Positions 8,452-17,809 of a stretch of DNA of 64,000 nucleotides are shown one piece after another (the first letter of the stretch is position 1; every line of letters starts with the position of its first letter). The notes beneath the pieces are model-generated. The model saw nothing but the letters and a program-made list of their open reading frames with translations. It was not told the origin of the DNA and searched no databases. Origin of the DNA: Coriobacteriia bacterium (GTDB lineage: Bacteria; Actinomycetota; Coriobacteriia; Anaerosomatales; Anaerosomataceae); the NCBI GenBank assembly GCA_030651765.1, contig JAUSBY010000012.1, positions 393,953 through 457,952 of the forward strand, read 5' to 3'. A program made the translations under genes and the position numbers.

Positions 8452-9481
8452 CCACTGCCACCTGCTCCACGGCGTCGATGATCGCGGGCACGTTCTTTGC
8501 GCGATCTCCGCGCTCAAGAACGGTCTCGCGCGCGGCGTCACCGAGGCGCGCACGCAGTGCCTGGTCGCCGGCCACCTCACTCAGCCGAGCGGCGAGAACG
8601 TCAGGGGCGCCACACGGAACCAGCACCCCGGTGCGACCCTCGTCGATCCACTCACGATTGGCAGGGATGTCGCTCACCACCACCGGGAGTCCGCAGCTCA
8701 TCGCCTCAAGCAACGATAGTGACGCCCCATCCGAGCGCGACATCGAGCAGTACACAGCCGCCGAGCGCAGGGCGTCCGGCATGCTGTCTACGCCACCCAT
8801 GAACGACACACGTGCACCAAGAGCGAGCCCCTCTGCGAGCTCCTTGAGTTCCATGGCCTGCGAGCCCCGGCCCGTGAACACAACCCGGCTCACCAAGTCC
8901 TCGCTCACCAGAGGGAGCGCACGCAGGATGTCCTCGTGACCGTAGACCGGCTTGAGTGACCGGGTGCAGATCACCCGCACCGGAGCATCGCTTGCCGGTG
9001 CGCTGGCTGGCGAGAACTCGTTGGTGTCCACTCCGTACTGGAGCGTCACCACCCGCTCGGGCCGCACTCCGAGCCCGCCGAGGACCTCGGTCATGTGCCG
9101 CGCCGGAGAGACCACGAGCGTCGCCGAGCGAAGCGCCCACGCAACCACAGCGCGCTTGAGTGGCCGAGTGAGATCCCTCAGCACATCGGAGCCCCACACG
9201 CTCAGGACGAGCGGCTTGTCCATACGGGAGAGTGCCCATGCATCGGTGGCGACGTAGTGCTGGCTCACCACGTCCGGCGCATCGGCACGCACCTGGCGCC
9301 GCAGCCATCGCGCGCGGCCGATCGGCCCGCTGCCCTCGACGGTCGAGACATGCGCAGGCGAGAAGTCGACCGTGACTGGCGGGTACGCGTAGACGAACAC
9401 GTCGTGTCCGCGAAGGGCGAGCTCCTCCACCCACGGCAGGGTATGACTGCTGTCACCCGGGCAGACAAGGGCGATGCGCAT
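8444..9481 (-). CDS. Glycosyltransferase family 4 protein
   Basis: This 345-residue GT-B enzyme opens with MRIALVCPGDSSHTLPWVEEL. Its C-terminal half contains LQYGVDTNEFSP, VICTRSLKPVYGHEDILRA, FTGRGSQAMELKELA and the motif SDGASLSLLEAMSCGLP. The start codon overlaps the previous stop as TGATG and GGAGGAGA lies just upstream, so it is translationally coupled. It is part of the glycosyltransferase operon; the sugar specificity is not deducible. Confidence 0.9.
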   Translation of the reverse strand: MRIALVCPGDSSHTLPWVEELALRGHDVFVYAYPPVTVDFSPAHVSTVEGSGPIGRARWLRRQVRADAPDVVSQHYVATDAWALSRMDKPLVLSVWGSDVLRDLTRPLKRAVVAWALRSATLVVSPARHMTEVLGGLGVRPERVVTLQYGVDTNEFSPASAPASDAPVRVICTRSLKPVYGHEDILRALPLVSEDLVSRVVFTGRGSQAMELKELAEGLALGARVSFMGGVDSMPDALRSAAVYCSMSRSDGASLSLLEAMSCGLPVVVSDIPANREWIDEGRTGVLVPCGAPDVLAARLSEVAGDQALRARLGDAARETVLERGDRAKNVPAIIDAVEQVAVDA

Positions 9482-10758
9482 CAGCGATCTCCTCCGGCAA
9501 GCGAGCGAAGCAGCTGCTCGTAGCTGTCGGTTATCCGCTCGATATCGTACTGCGCGGATGCGGCTGATGCGGCGCTCGACATCCGCTCCCTCAGCGCCGG
9601 GTCCGCGAGCAGGCTCCCGATCGCCCGCGAGAGGCCCTCGATGTCGCCCACCTCAACGAGATAGCCGGTGGAGCCGTCATCGACAATGTGCTCGAAAGCC
9701 TGGACCCGGTAGGCCACAAGCGGTAGGCCCGCAGCAAGCGCCTCAACGCTCGCAACGGAGGTTCCGGCGCCGAACAGGTACGGGAACACCGCGACGTCGG
9801 CGAGGTGGAACCACCGCGGGATGTCCTCTGCGGGCGCCTCGCCGAGGAAGACGACGGCGCTGCCGATGCCGAGCTCATCTGCGAGTGTGCGGTACACCTC
9901 AACGTCTCCCCGGCCGGTCGCAACGACGGTCGTGGCGGATCGCAGGCTCTCAGGCAACAGCGCGAACGCTCGCAGCAAGTGGTCGAACCCCTTGATGTCG
10001 CGCAGCATCGACGGGAACAACACCACATACTCCCGAAGCGCGTGTGCCTCTCGAAGGTCGGCGACGTCGTAGCCTGCCGAGAAGCGCCCCGTGTCGATCG
10101 CACTCGGTATGTAGACCACGCGGGGCGGGACCGCACCACGAGCGGCGAGGTCCATCTCGATGTCCCGGCCATTGACGACGATACAGCGGGCGTTGGCCAA
10201 TACCCGATCCTCGATACGCCTGAGCGTGCGGCCGAGAAGGCCAAAGACACGCCCAGAACTCGCCAGCTCGGCCGCCCAGTTCGCCCACCGCAGCACAACC
10301 GCAGGCGGTCCGCCGGCCGCGTCAGACTCCATCGCGGCGTCGGCGCTGGTGAAGTCCGCAATCACGACGCCAGGCCGCCCATGGTCATCCGCGCCACGCC
10401 GCACTCTGCGCATGGCTGCGTGGGGCCATCGTCGCAGCGTCCAAAACAGCGCCAGCGGACCGAGCACTGGTATTCGCGAGATGACGAGCAGTGGTGCGGG
10501 TACGGGGATGACCCCGATTCCGGAACCCGACGCGTCGAGCAGCGGTACCGGACGTCGATGGATGTTGGGCAGGGCGTACACGGTCACGTGATGCCCGCGA
10601 GCCACGAGCGCCTGCGCGATTGAGTGGATGAGCTGGTTCACACCACCCGAGCGCCATGGGTAATCAGAGAAGGTGAGGAGGGCAACGGTAAGACGGCGGC
10701 CCTGCAAGCTTGGCCGAGCCTCGATGCACTCAAGCCCGGAAGCTCGTGCTGCGCTCAT
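9481..10758 (-). CDS. Glycosyltransferase family 4 protein
   Basis: This 425-residue enzyme has the N-terminal acceptor-domain segment LLTFSDYPWRSGGVNQLIHSIAQ and a C-terminal donor domain with VVLFPSMLRDIKGFDHLLRAF, VATGRGDVEVYRTLA and SVASVEALAAGLPLVAY. The start ATG overlaps the upstream stop as ATGA and has GGAGG four bases before it. The first 22 residues are not conserved-looking, so a later start is possible. It belongs to the same operon. Confidence 0.9.
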   Translation of the reverse strand: MSAARASGLECIEARPSLQGRRLTVALLTFSDYPWRSGGVNQLIHSIAQALVARGHHVTVYALPNIHRRPVPLLDASGSGIGVIPVPAPLLVISRIPVLGPLALFWTLRRWPHAAMRRVRRGADDHGRPGVVIADFTSADAAMESDAAGGPPAVVLRWANWAAELASSGRVFGLLGRTLRRIEDRVLANARCIVVNGRDIEMDLAARGAVPPRVVYIPSAIDTGRFSAGYDVADLREAHALREYVVLFPSMLRDIKGFDHLLRAFALLPESLRSATTVVATGRGDVEVYRTLADELGIGSAVVFLGEAPAEDIPRWFHLADVAVFPYLFGAGTSVASVEALAAGLPLVAYRVQAFEHIVDDGSTGYLVEVGDIEGLSRAIGSLLADPALRERMSSAASAASAQYDIERITDSYEQLLRSLAGGDR

Positions 10759-11972
10759 GAATCCTCCGGTCCGGGCACCAGTCCACCACGAACGAAGGCA
10801 TCTCGAATCCCGTCGTGCATGACCTCGAGCGTGTACCTCTCTTCGAATCTCGCCCGCGCTCCGCGTCCCAAACGCTCTGCAAGCGCCCGATCGTCGCGCA
10901 ACCTCACAATCGCTTCTGCCAGACGGGCCTCATCGCCACATTCGACAAGTAGGCCGGTAACCCCGTCCTCGATCATCTCCGGCACGCCACCGACCCTGCT
11001 CGCTACGATCGGCAATCCAGCCCTCATCGCCTCCATCACAGTGAATGGAAGACCCTCGCTGAGCGACGGCAAGACGAACGCGTCAAGGGACGCAAGGAAC
11101 CGGGGCGCATCCTCATCAGGAACGAACCCGCAAAACTCCACGGCCCCGTCCAGACCGACTTGAGACGCCTGCTGAGTCAGCCGCCCGAGCTCTGTCCCCT
11201 CGCCCGCAATCACGAGCGAAATGTCGTCGGCCTTTTCACGCGCCTGCGCCACTGCGGCAACCAAGTGGTGGACGCCCTTCTTCAGCGCCAGGCGCCCGAG
11301 CGTGCCCACGCGGAACCGGTCGCGGGTACGGTCTGGCCGATCAAGCACTGGCAGGTCACTGATACCGTTGGGCACCACGACTACCTTCCCTGAAGGCAGC
11401 CCCCGCTCCCGCCCGTGCGCCTCACCGACCGCGCGCGCGTTGACCATCACGAAGCTCGCGACCTTCCACATACGATGATCAAGCTCCGGCCTCGCCCGCA
11501 GCTTCATACTGTCGAACGCGTCAGGCATGCCGAGCATGTAGGTTGCCACAGGAATCTGCCTCCTGCCGCACACCCCGATCATCGCCCAGTGAATCCTCTG
11601 GTGACCGTGATTCGCGCAGAACACCGCGTCGGGTCGATGCTTCCGAACGGCGCGGCTGCAGACCAATGGCAGCGTCACCAAGTCCATTCGACGCAGCAAC
11701 CACAGGGCAGCTTGAGTCAGCTTCCACGAGACCCGACAGACTGAGTTCCAGACGCCTGTCTCAGTCAAGTAACTGAGGTCTGCGTGTTCCGCGCCAACCT
11801 CCGCAATAACCTCCGGTAGACCGCCGAAGTCCAGCCCTCCCCGATTTGCCGCAACGACCACTCGTTCATAGAGAGGGCGCACGGCCACGATCACCTCCCG
11901 CAGATACGCGCCTGCCCCGCCCCAGGCGTGGTTCTCCGTGACTATCATCAGTGTGCCTCGGGAGGCTGTCAT
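10755..11972 (-). CDS. Glycosyltransferase family 4 protein
   Basis: This 405-residue enzyme begins with a glycine-rich acceptor domain (VTENHAWGGAGAYLREVI). It has VPNGISDLPVL, VGTLGRLALKKGVHHLVAAV, IAGEGTELGRLTQ and the EX7E segment SEGLPFTVMEAMRAGLP, a textbook GT4 set. ATGA coupling joins it to the next gene in the run. Its role in a surface oligosaccharide is inferred from context. Confidence 0.91.
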   Translation of the reverse strand: MTASRGTLMIVTENHAWGGAGAYLREVIVAVRPLYERVVVAANRGGLDFGGLPEVIAEVGAEHADLSYLTETGVWNSVCRVSWKLTQAALWLLRRMDLVTLPLVCSRAVRKHRPDAVFCANHGHQRIHWAMIGVCGRRQIPVATYMLGMPDAFDSMKLRARPELDHRMWKVASFVMVNARAVGEAHGRERGLPSGKVVVVPNGISDLPVLDRPDRTRDRFRVGTLGRLALKKGVHHLVAAVAQAREKADDISLVIAGEGTELGRLTQQASQVGLDGAVEFCGFVPDEDAPRFLASLDAFVLPSLSEGLPFTVMEAMRAGLPIVASRVGGVPEMIEDGVTGLLVECGDEARLAEAIVRLRDDRALAERLGRGARARFEERYTLEVMHDGIRDAFVRGGLVPGPEDS

Positions 11973-12015
11973 GGTGATCCCGCTCCGCTCTGCGGTCTTG
12001 CGCCTCGGCCCGCGT

Positions 12016-13176
12016 TCAGCCGGACCGCCCCCTCAGCCGCACGTTCCGCAGGAAAGGCATGAGCCTCCTGAGCAGCGCTATCGTACCGGAGACAACGCGA
12101 CGCGTCGCGCGTTCTGCCAGCGATGGCAGTGTGCGCACCAGCACCCTCCTGACGCCTGCGGGAACCAGACCAGGAGTAGCTGGCCTGGCGTCAAAACGCT
12201 CACCGCTGTCGCGCCAGTATAAGGCGCGGCCAAAGCGGTCGAGGCGATCCAGCCATTGCAGCAGGTCCTTCATCTCGCTCGGTGCGAGGGCGTGCTCGAT
12301 GCCGAGATAGAAGTCAGCAGCCCGCCGCTGCGCCTGCGTGGGCGTAGCCACCTGCTGCGAGAATAGTGCCGCGATCTCATCTACCGCCGCTCTGCGCGCA
12401 TCTGTGAGGGTCGGCGCCTTAAGGCGGAGGTCCGCTTCAGAGCCCGAGCGCCGATATGGCATCTCTACCAGGCGGACTGTGCATCCTGCCTGCAGCGCGT
12501 AGAAGACGTGCGAACCGACCGCGTTGCTGATCACGTAGACATGACTCTTGAGCAGATAGCACAGCCTGGGCAGGAACTCAGAATCGTATATGTGGCCGGC
12601 CGAGACAATCCGGTATCCCCTGTCTGCAAAGGGGCGATGCCTGCCCAGCAGGTAGTCATGCCAGTAGACGATGACCGTCAAGGGCTTCATGGCCTCTGGC
12701 AGAGCATCAAGAGCATCCGCGGCCGCCTCTAGGTCCATCTCGACAGTGAGTCCCGGCAACGAATGCGCAGGAAAGAAGAGGGCGCCACTGCGCGGCGGAT
12801 GCGCACTCATGAGCCTCTCCGCATACACAAATGGCGCTGCCGAGGGGACCTCCAGCATCCGACCGCGGTCCCGGTATAGCCCGAGTCGGTACTGTGGGTA
12901 GACGAGCGCGGCCGCAAGACCCGCCTTGCGCTCAAAATCTGCGAGCTCGTGATCATTCTGATAGATGCCGTGCGGGACAACCGCCTTCACGGGACGCTGC
13001 TGTGGGTAGCCTGCGTAGCGCTTCAGGATCGACGCGATTCCGTAGTACTCATTTGGCAGGAAGAGCTCCGTCCTCGACCAGTCACGTTCCGCGCACAGGG
13101 CATCGAGGTCCTCCTGCTCCGCCTCGAATCGCTGGGCAAGATCGAGCATGCTGAAGCTAGGCTCCCGGTTCGTCAC
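12016..13176 (-). CDS. Unrecognised protein of the glycan operon, possible glycosyltransferase
   Basis: I do not recognise this 386-residue protein. It is soluble-looking, with recognisable segments VVPHGIYQNDHEL, LVYPQYRLGLYRDRGR, LFFPAHSLPGLTVEMD, VIVYWHDYLLG and ISNAVGSHVFYALQAGCTVRL. The last resembles the nucleotide-sugar binding region of CDP-glycerol or sialyltransferase-like GT-B folds, where a 'visible but unreachable' SN-x-GSH segment recurs. It starts at a GTG overlapping the ABC exporter stop and is followed by four glycosyltransferases, so a glycan-assembly role is likely. The C-terminal 60 residues are strongly basic and could contact membrane lipids. Confidence 0.6.
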   Translation of the reverse strand: MTNREPSFSMLDLAQRFEAEQEDLDALCAERDWSRTELFLPNEYYGIASILKRYAGYPQQRPVKAVVPHGIYQNDHELADFERKAGLAAALVYPQYRLGLYRDRGRMLEVPSAAPFVYAERLMSAHPPRSGALFFPAHSLPGLTVEMDLEAAADALDALPEAMKPLTVIVYWHDYLLGRHRPFADRGYRIVSAGHIYDSEFLPRLCYLLKSHVYVISNAVGSHVFYALQAGCTVRLVEMPYRRSGSEADLRLKAPTLTDARRAAVDEIAALFSQQVATPTQAQRRAADFYLGIEHALAPSEMKDLLQWLDRLDRFGRALYWRDSGERFDARPATPGLVPAGVRRVLVRTLPSLAERATRRVVSGTIALLRRLMPFLRNVRLRGRSG

Positions 13177-15029
13177 ATCAACTGACTCTCGAACAGCTTC
13201 CGATACAACTCGCCCTTCTCCACCAGCTCCGCATGCGTCCCGCGCTCAACGACGCGGCCCTCGTCGATCACAACCAACTGGTCGGCCTGCCTGACAGTGG
13301 CGAGCCGATGGGCGATCACGATGATCGTCTTCCTGCCGTGCAGGTCCGCAAGCGCTTTCTGGATGTACTCCTCGGATTCCGAATCAAGCGCGCTCGTCGG
13401 TTCGTCGAGAATGAGAATCGACGCGTCCTCCAGTAGAACGCGGGCCAGCCCGATCCGCTGGCGCTCCCCGCCTGAGAAGCGCACGCCCCGGTCACCAATC
13501 CTGGTCTCAAGCCCTTGCGGCAGATCGTAGACAAACGCTGCGTACGCGCCCTCGAGCGCCGCCCACAACTGCTCCTCACTCGGTTCAAAGTCCAAACCGT
13601 AAACGAGGTTCTCGCGAATCGAATCGTTGAAGAGCATGGCACTCTGCGTGAGATACCCGATCCCTTTGCGCAGCGTGCCCACATCGAACGCCTTGATGTC
13701 GACACCGTCGAACAGGATGCGACCCGTGGTGACATCGCGCAGGCGCGGAAGCAGTTCCACTAGAGTCGACTTGCCGCCGCCAGATCGACCAACGAGCGCC
13801 GTGAACGAACCAGCCGGAATCGTGAGGGATACTCCTTGGAGAACCGACTTCCCCGCGCTGATCACAGTGCCGTCCAACTCGTGCGCGTCGGGATAGTCGA
13901 ACGAGACGTCCTCGAGAACGATCTCGCGCTTGAGTCCTTTGAAGACCACCGTTCCGCGCTCGATAGTGTTGGAGGCATGAGCATCGTCGGTCATCTCGTT
14001 CACGAGCTGGAGACCGGCGATGTTCTGGGAGATCGCCTGACGCCCTGCATTGAACTCCTTGACCTTGGCATTGAGGCGGCTCAGTACGAACAGCACGAGA
14101 CCGAGTTGCGCGAGCGTCATACCGAGGACCTCGATGCCCACGTACAGCGTCGCAAACGCCGAGAGCATCAGCAGCGGATCGGCAGTGACCTCGGTGTTAG
14201 CCGCGAGCCGCGCCTGCTTGACACCTATGTCCCGCATCGTCTCGGAGTAGTCGGCAATTCGATCGGACTCGTGCGTCTTCTGGTCACGCAGTTTGATCAG
14301 ACGAATCATCGCGAAACGTTCGACGATCTTACTCGACAGCTCCTGGCTCACGCGCGCCGCCGCCATGGCGTGGTCCCGCATGCGCAGGATGTTGGAGCGC
14401 ACAACGATGGACACGAGCACGGCGAAGGCGGCCGTGATGGCCGTGAGCGGCACCGAGATCACGAGCAGAATCGCGATGTACAGGGCCATCAGAAGCGCTA
14501 CCGACAACTGCTTGATGACGAGCAGGACAGCTTGACCAGCGGCGTTAGCCTGCGCTAGCACGACCCCGACGATCTTGCCGAGCGCGTGCCTCGTGAAGAA
14601 CTCCGGGTCCGCGTTGAGAATCGCATCCAGCGTCTGCATGCGCATCCGCAGGGCGATACGACCCGCAACAACCGCCGAGTACCAGGCGTTGAAGTAGAAG
14701 ACCACCTGGCGCATCAGGATCGGAACGAATGCCATCGCGAGCAACACCGGTAACGTCACCGGCAGATTGAAGACCTGCATCGCCCGGCTCAGCGCGGTCC
14801 AGATGCCGCCAGAACTCTCGATGATGGCTGTCTGACCGCCCTCGGCGTACTGAAGGATCGGCAACAGCAGGGAGAGCCCAACGCCCTCAAAGAATGCGAA
14901 CGCGACCGCAAGGGAGACCAACCCGGCAATCTCGGACGGGCGGACGTCGACGACCGTAAGCATCCGCCGTATGGCGTTGATGCGAAGGTATTCGCTCAGG
15001 AATTCGGACACCCGGCTGGGCACGATCAC
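13173..15029 (-). CDS. ABC exporter, fused permease and ATPase (glycan flippase-like)
   Basis: This 618-residue half-transporter has an N-terminal membrane domain of about six helices (residues 35-330) and a C-terminal ATPase. The ATPase shows Walker A GRSGGGKST near residue 415, signature FSGGERQR near 525, Walker B ILILDEPTSALD and the switch region IIVIAHRLATVRQ. The architecture matches MsbA/PglK-type exporters that flip lipid-linked oligosaccharides or lipids. Its place at the head of a glycosyltransferase run, and the absence of a Wzx flippase or Wzm/Wzt pair in this window, support a glycan flippase. The GTG start at 15029 is uncertain by a few codons. Confidence 0.88.
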   Translation of the reverse strand: MIVPSRVSEFLSEYLRINAIRRMLTVVDVRPSEIAGLVSLAVAFAFFEGVGLSLLLPILQYAEGGQTAIIESSGGIWTALSRAMQVFNLPVTLPVLLAMAFVPILMRQVVFYFNAWYSAVVAGRIALRMRMQTLDAILNADPEFFTRHALGKIVGVVLAQANAAGQAVLLVIKQLSVALLMALYIAILLVISVPLTAITAAFAVLVSIVVRSNILRMRDHAMAAARVSQELSSKIVERFAMIRLIKLRDQKTHESDRIADYSETMRDIGVKQARLAANTEVTADPLLMLSAFATLYVGIEVLGMTLAQLGLVLFVLSRLNAKVKEFNAGRQAISQNIAGLQLVNEMTDDAHASNTIERGTVVFKGLKREIVLEDVSFDYPDAHELDGTVISAGKSVLQGVSLTIPAGSFTALVGRSGGGKSTLVELLPRLRDVTTGRILFDGVDIKAFDVGTLRKGIGYLTQSAMLFNDSIRENLVYGLDFEPSEEQLWAALEGAYAAFVYDLPQGLETRIGDRGVRFSGGERQRIGLARVLLEDASILILDEPTSALDSESEEYIQKALADLHGRKTIIVIAHRLATVRQADQLVVIDEGRVVERGTHAELVEKGELYRKLFESQLM

Positions 15030-15119
15030 TCATCTCGACTCGAGGCGCGACGTTCGGCGCGGCGACGTTGTCACCTAACGAACTGACGCGCATATCGTAC
15101 CGCAGTGTGATAGGAACCT

Positions 15120-16010
15120 TCAGGCGCGTCCGCTCGTCCGCGCGAGCGATGCCCGAAGTGCTGCTCGGGGTTCCCATCCCAGCCGGCGGAGCCGCCGGCA
15201 CACCCCTGTAGAGGTCGTGCCGGCAACAGTGGGATCCGTTGCCTCAACGACGGCTCCAGAGGCCGCGACGTCGACGGCTATCTCTACGAGCTCCCCCACG
15301 CTCGTCCCCACCCCGCTGCACACGTTGTACGCCTCACCGGGTTCGCCGCGCCCGGCGAGCAGCAGCAGCGCGCGGGCAGCGTCGTCCACGTCGACGAAGT
15401 CGCGTACCGAGACGGTCTCCCGCACCCGGATCACCTCGGCGCCTGCCTCGATCTGCTCGATGATGTCGCTCACCACCGAGCCCTTCGGCTCCCCCGCACC
15501 GATGAGGTTGAAGGGTCGGGCGATACACACGCGCAAGCCATCCGTGCCCGCAAACGCACGCGCCGTCTGCTCGGCGAGCACCTTGCTCCACGCGTAGTGC
15601 GTCACCGGGTTGAGCGGCTCGTCCTCTGCGGTCGGGACGGTCGGGCTCGGGCCATAGACCGCCGCGGAACTGACGATCACCACGCCCGTGCCGGGTACAA
15701 CCGCCCTGACGATGTCGAGCAGCCGCCACACGAGACCCACGTTCGCGTCGTAGAGTGCGGCCACGGACATCTCTGCCCGAGGCGTGGCCCCGGCGCAGTG
15801 AACGATCCGCTCGGGAGCGGCCTCGGAGAGCACAGTAGCCACCGCTGCGTCATCGGCCCAGTCGATCTCCCGGTACGTGACGCCCTCGATCGGCTGCGCG
15901 AGCTCGCCCGTGCGCACCAGCCCGAGTACGGACGCGCCCTCGGCCAACCCCGCGCGGCACACAGCGCTCCCGAGGAAGCCTGCGGCTCCGGTGACAAGCA
16001 CGCCGGTCAC
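15120..16010 (-). CDS. NAD-dependent epimerase/dehydratase (extended SDR)
   Basis: This 296-residue nucleotide-sugar modifying SDR has the NAD-binding motif [12 protein letters not shown] at the N-terminus. The catalytic Ser/Tyr-x3-Lys region is SSAAVYGPSPT then HYAWSKVLAE, and the substrate-side segment is IARPFNLIGAGEPKGSVV. The GTG at 16008-16010 is chosen because GGAGG lies exactly five bases upstream, inside the end of the preceding gene. It groups with the nucleotidyltransferase and the LegB-like dehydratase immediately upstream, so it probably acts on the same nucleotide sugar. The specific reaction (4-epimerase or 4-reductase) is not known. Confidence 0.85.
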   Translation of the reverse strand: MTGVLVTGAAGFLGSAVCRAGLAEGASVLGLVRTGELAQPIEGVTYREIDWADDAAVATVLSEAAPERIVHCAGATPRAEMSVAALYDANVGLVWRLLDIVRAVVPGTGVVIVSSAAVYGPSPTVPTAEDEPLNPVTHYAWSKVLAEQTARAFAGTDGLRVCIARPFNLIGAGEPKGSVVSDIIEQIEAGAEVIRVRETVSVRDFVDVDDAARALLLLAGRGEPGEAYNVCSGVGTSVGELVEIAVDVAASGAVVEATDPTVAGTTSTGVCRRLRRLGWEPRAALRASLARTSGRA

Positions 16011-16011
16011 G

Positions 16012-16728
16012 CTAGCCTCCCTGCGGCAGGAACTCGTCGCGCTTGGCCGCGAACTCCTCTTGCGCTCGCGCGAAGTCGTCATGGCGACCGATATCGAGCC
16101 AGTAGCCCTCGAACGCGACCGATCGCACGCGCTTGCCTGCCGCCAGCAGACGGAGGATGAGATCGGGGAAGTCCAGCCGCTCGCCGTGCTCGATATGCGA
16201 CAGGGCTTCGGGCGAGAACGCGTAGACACCCATACTCACGCGGTACTCGTGCTCAGGCTTCTCGATGTATCCGGTGATGTCGCCCGCCGTGTCGGTCTCC
16301 ACGATGCCGAAGTCGATGCGCGTCGAGCGCTTCTTGGTAGCCACCGAGGCTGCTGCGCCCGACGCCGCGTGCTCGGCGAGAAACGCCCCGTAATCGAGTG
16401 TAGTGAGCACGTCGCCGTTCATCACGAGGAACGGCTCGCTGAGACCGCTGATGAGCGAAAGAGGACCTGCGGTGCCAAGCGGCTGCTCCTCGCGCGAGTA
16501 GTCCACCGCGATGCCAAACTTGGACCCATCCCCGAAGAACGCCTCCATGAGCTCGGCGAGGTGCCCTACAGCAAGCGTTGCGCGTTCGAACCCGCGAGTT
16601 GCAAGCTGCCTCAGCACGATCTCGAGGATCGGTGTATCGCCGAGCGGCATGAGCGGCTTGGGGAAGACGGTCGTGTACGGCGCCAGGCGCGTGCCTTTGC
16701 CGCCCGCCAGGATGACTGCTCGCTTCAC
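16012..16728 (-). CDS. Sugar-1-phosphate nucleotidyltransferase
   Basis: This 238-residue enzyme has the signature MKRAVILAGGKGTRLAPYTT followed by PKPLMPLG, and the metal-site aspartate in MNGDVLTTL. It activates a sugar 1-phosphate as a nucleotide sugar. The length fits a catalytic domain without C-terminal beta-helix or CBS modules. The GTG start has AGGGGG five bases upstream. It lies between a LegB-like dehydratase and an SDR; in legionaminic acid routes a guanylyltransferase makes the GDP-GlcNAc that LegB uses, so that role is possible here. Confidence 0.85.
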   Translation of the reverse strand: MKRAVILAGGKGTRLAPYTTVFPKPLMPLGDTPILEIVLRQLATRGFERATLAVGHLAELMEAFFGDGSKFGIAVDYSREEQPLGTAGPLSLISGLSEPFLVMNGDVLTTLDYGAFLAEHAASGAAASVATKKRSTRIDFGIVETDTAGDITGYIEKPEHEYRVSMGVYAFSPEALSHIEHGERLDFPDLILRLLAAGKRVRSVAFEGYWLDIGRHDDFARAQEEFAAKRDEFLPQGG

Positions 16729-16737
16729 GATGGCCCC

Positions 16738-17733
16738 CTAGACGGTGTAGTCAAGACGGTACCCGGCTCGGTTGGCCGGGTTCGAGAACCATGCGATCGT
16801 TTGCTCGAGCCCGCTGCGCAGGGATTGGGCTGGCGCCCACCCGCTCAGCGTGCGGGCCAGCGAGTTGTCGGAGAGCAGGCGCTCAACCTCGCTCTTCTCC
16901 GGCCGGAGACGCTCGTCTGCCGTGACGATGCGCGCCCGGCGACCCGCGACGTCCATGATCAGCTCGGCCAGGTCGCCGACCGAGATCTCCTCACCCACGC
17001 CGAGATTGACGTCGCGGCCAACGGCCTCATCACACTCGGCCAGCGCGATGAACCCAGCTGCCGAATCGGTCACGTACGTGAGATCGCGCGTAGGATGCAG
17101 CGAGCCGAGGTGGATCTCCTCGGCGCCGGACAGCAGCTGCGTGATGATCGTAGGAATCACTGCCCGGGCAGACTGACGGGGACCGTACGTGTTGAATGGA
17201 CGCACGGTCGTCACCGGCAGATCGAAGCTGCGGTAGAACGACTCGGCCATGGCGTCGGCGCCGATCTTGGAGGCCGAGTACGGCGACTGCCCCTGGCGGG
17301 GATGCTTCTCATCGATCGGTACGTACTGCGCGGTCCCGTAGACCTCGCTCGTGCTTGTGACGATAACGCGCTCGAGCTCCAGATCCCGCGCGGCCTGAAG
17401 CACGTTCAGCGTGCCTCGCACGTTGGTTTCCACATAGCTATCCGGCGAGTGATACGAGAACGGGATGCCGATGAGCGCGGCGAGATGCATCACCGCATCG
17501 GCATCCTTGAGCGCCGTGCGGACGCCGTTGGGATCACGGATGTCGCCCATGAACACCTCGACGTCGCGCATGGTGTCCTCGGAGACGGTGTCCAGCCAGC
17601 CTCGCGAGTTGAAGGAGTTGTAGTAGCAGAACGCCGTGACCCGTGCGCCGTGCGCAACGAGCGTTTCTGTGAGGTGGCTGCCGATGAACCCGTCGGCCCC
17701 CGTGACCACGACTCTCTTGCCGCGAAGCTGCAT
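16738..17733 (-). CDS. legB: NAD-dependent 4,6-dehydratase, LegB type
   Basis: This 331-residue extended SDR strongly resembles LegB, the first dedicated enzyme of legionaminic acid synthesis. It carries VTGADGFIGSHLTE, FCYYNSFNSRGWLDT, AALIGIPFSYHSPDSYVETN, TSTSEVYGTAQYVPIDE, PYSASKIGADAM and RPFNTYGPRQSARAVIPTI, all in family order. The ATG at 17733 follows TGAGG six bases upstream; the earlier GTG sits inside that ribosome site. No LegC-type second aminotransferase is visible here, so its product may feed another nonulosonic acid or a 6-deoxy-4-keto sugar. Confidence 0.87.
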   Translation of the reverse strand: MQLRGKRVVVTGADGFIGSHLTETLVAHGARVTAFCYYNSFNSRGWLDTVSEDTMRDVEVFMGDIRDPNGVRTALKDADAVMHLAALIGIPFSYHSPDSYVETNVRGTLNVLQAARDLELERVIVTSTSEVYGTAQYVPIDEKHPRQGQSPYSASKIGADAMAESFYRSFDLPVTTVRPFNTYGPRQSARAVIPTIITQLLSGAEEIHLGSLHPTRDLTYVTDSAAGFIALAECDEAVGRDVNLGVGEEISVGDLAELIMDVAGRRARIVTADERLRPEKSEVERLLSDNSLARTLSGWAPAQSLRSGLEQTIAWFSNPANRAGYRLDYTV

Positions 17734-17809
17734 GACTGTCCTCACCTGACCGGATACACGTGCTTGGTGTCCCGACTAGCGTACACGAGTGCGCCGAGAG
17801 GCGATAACG

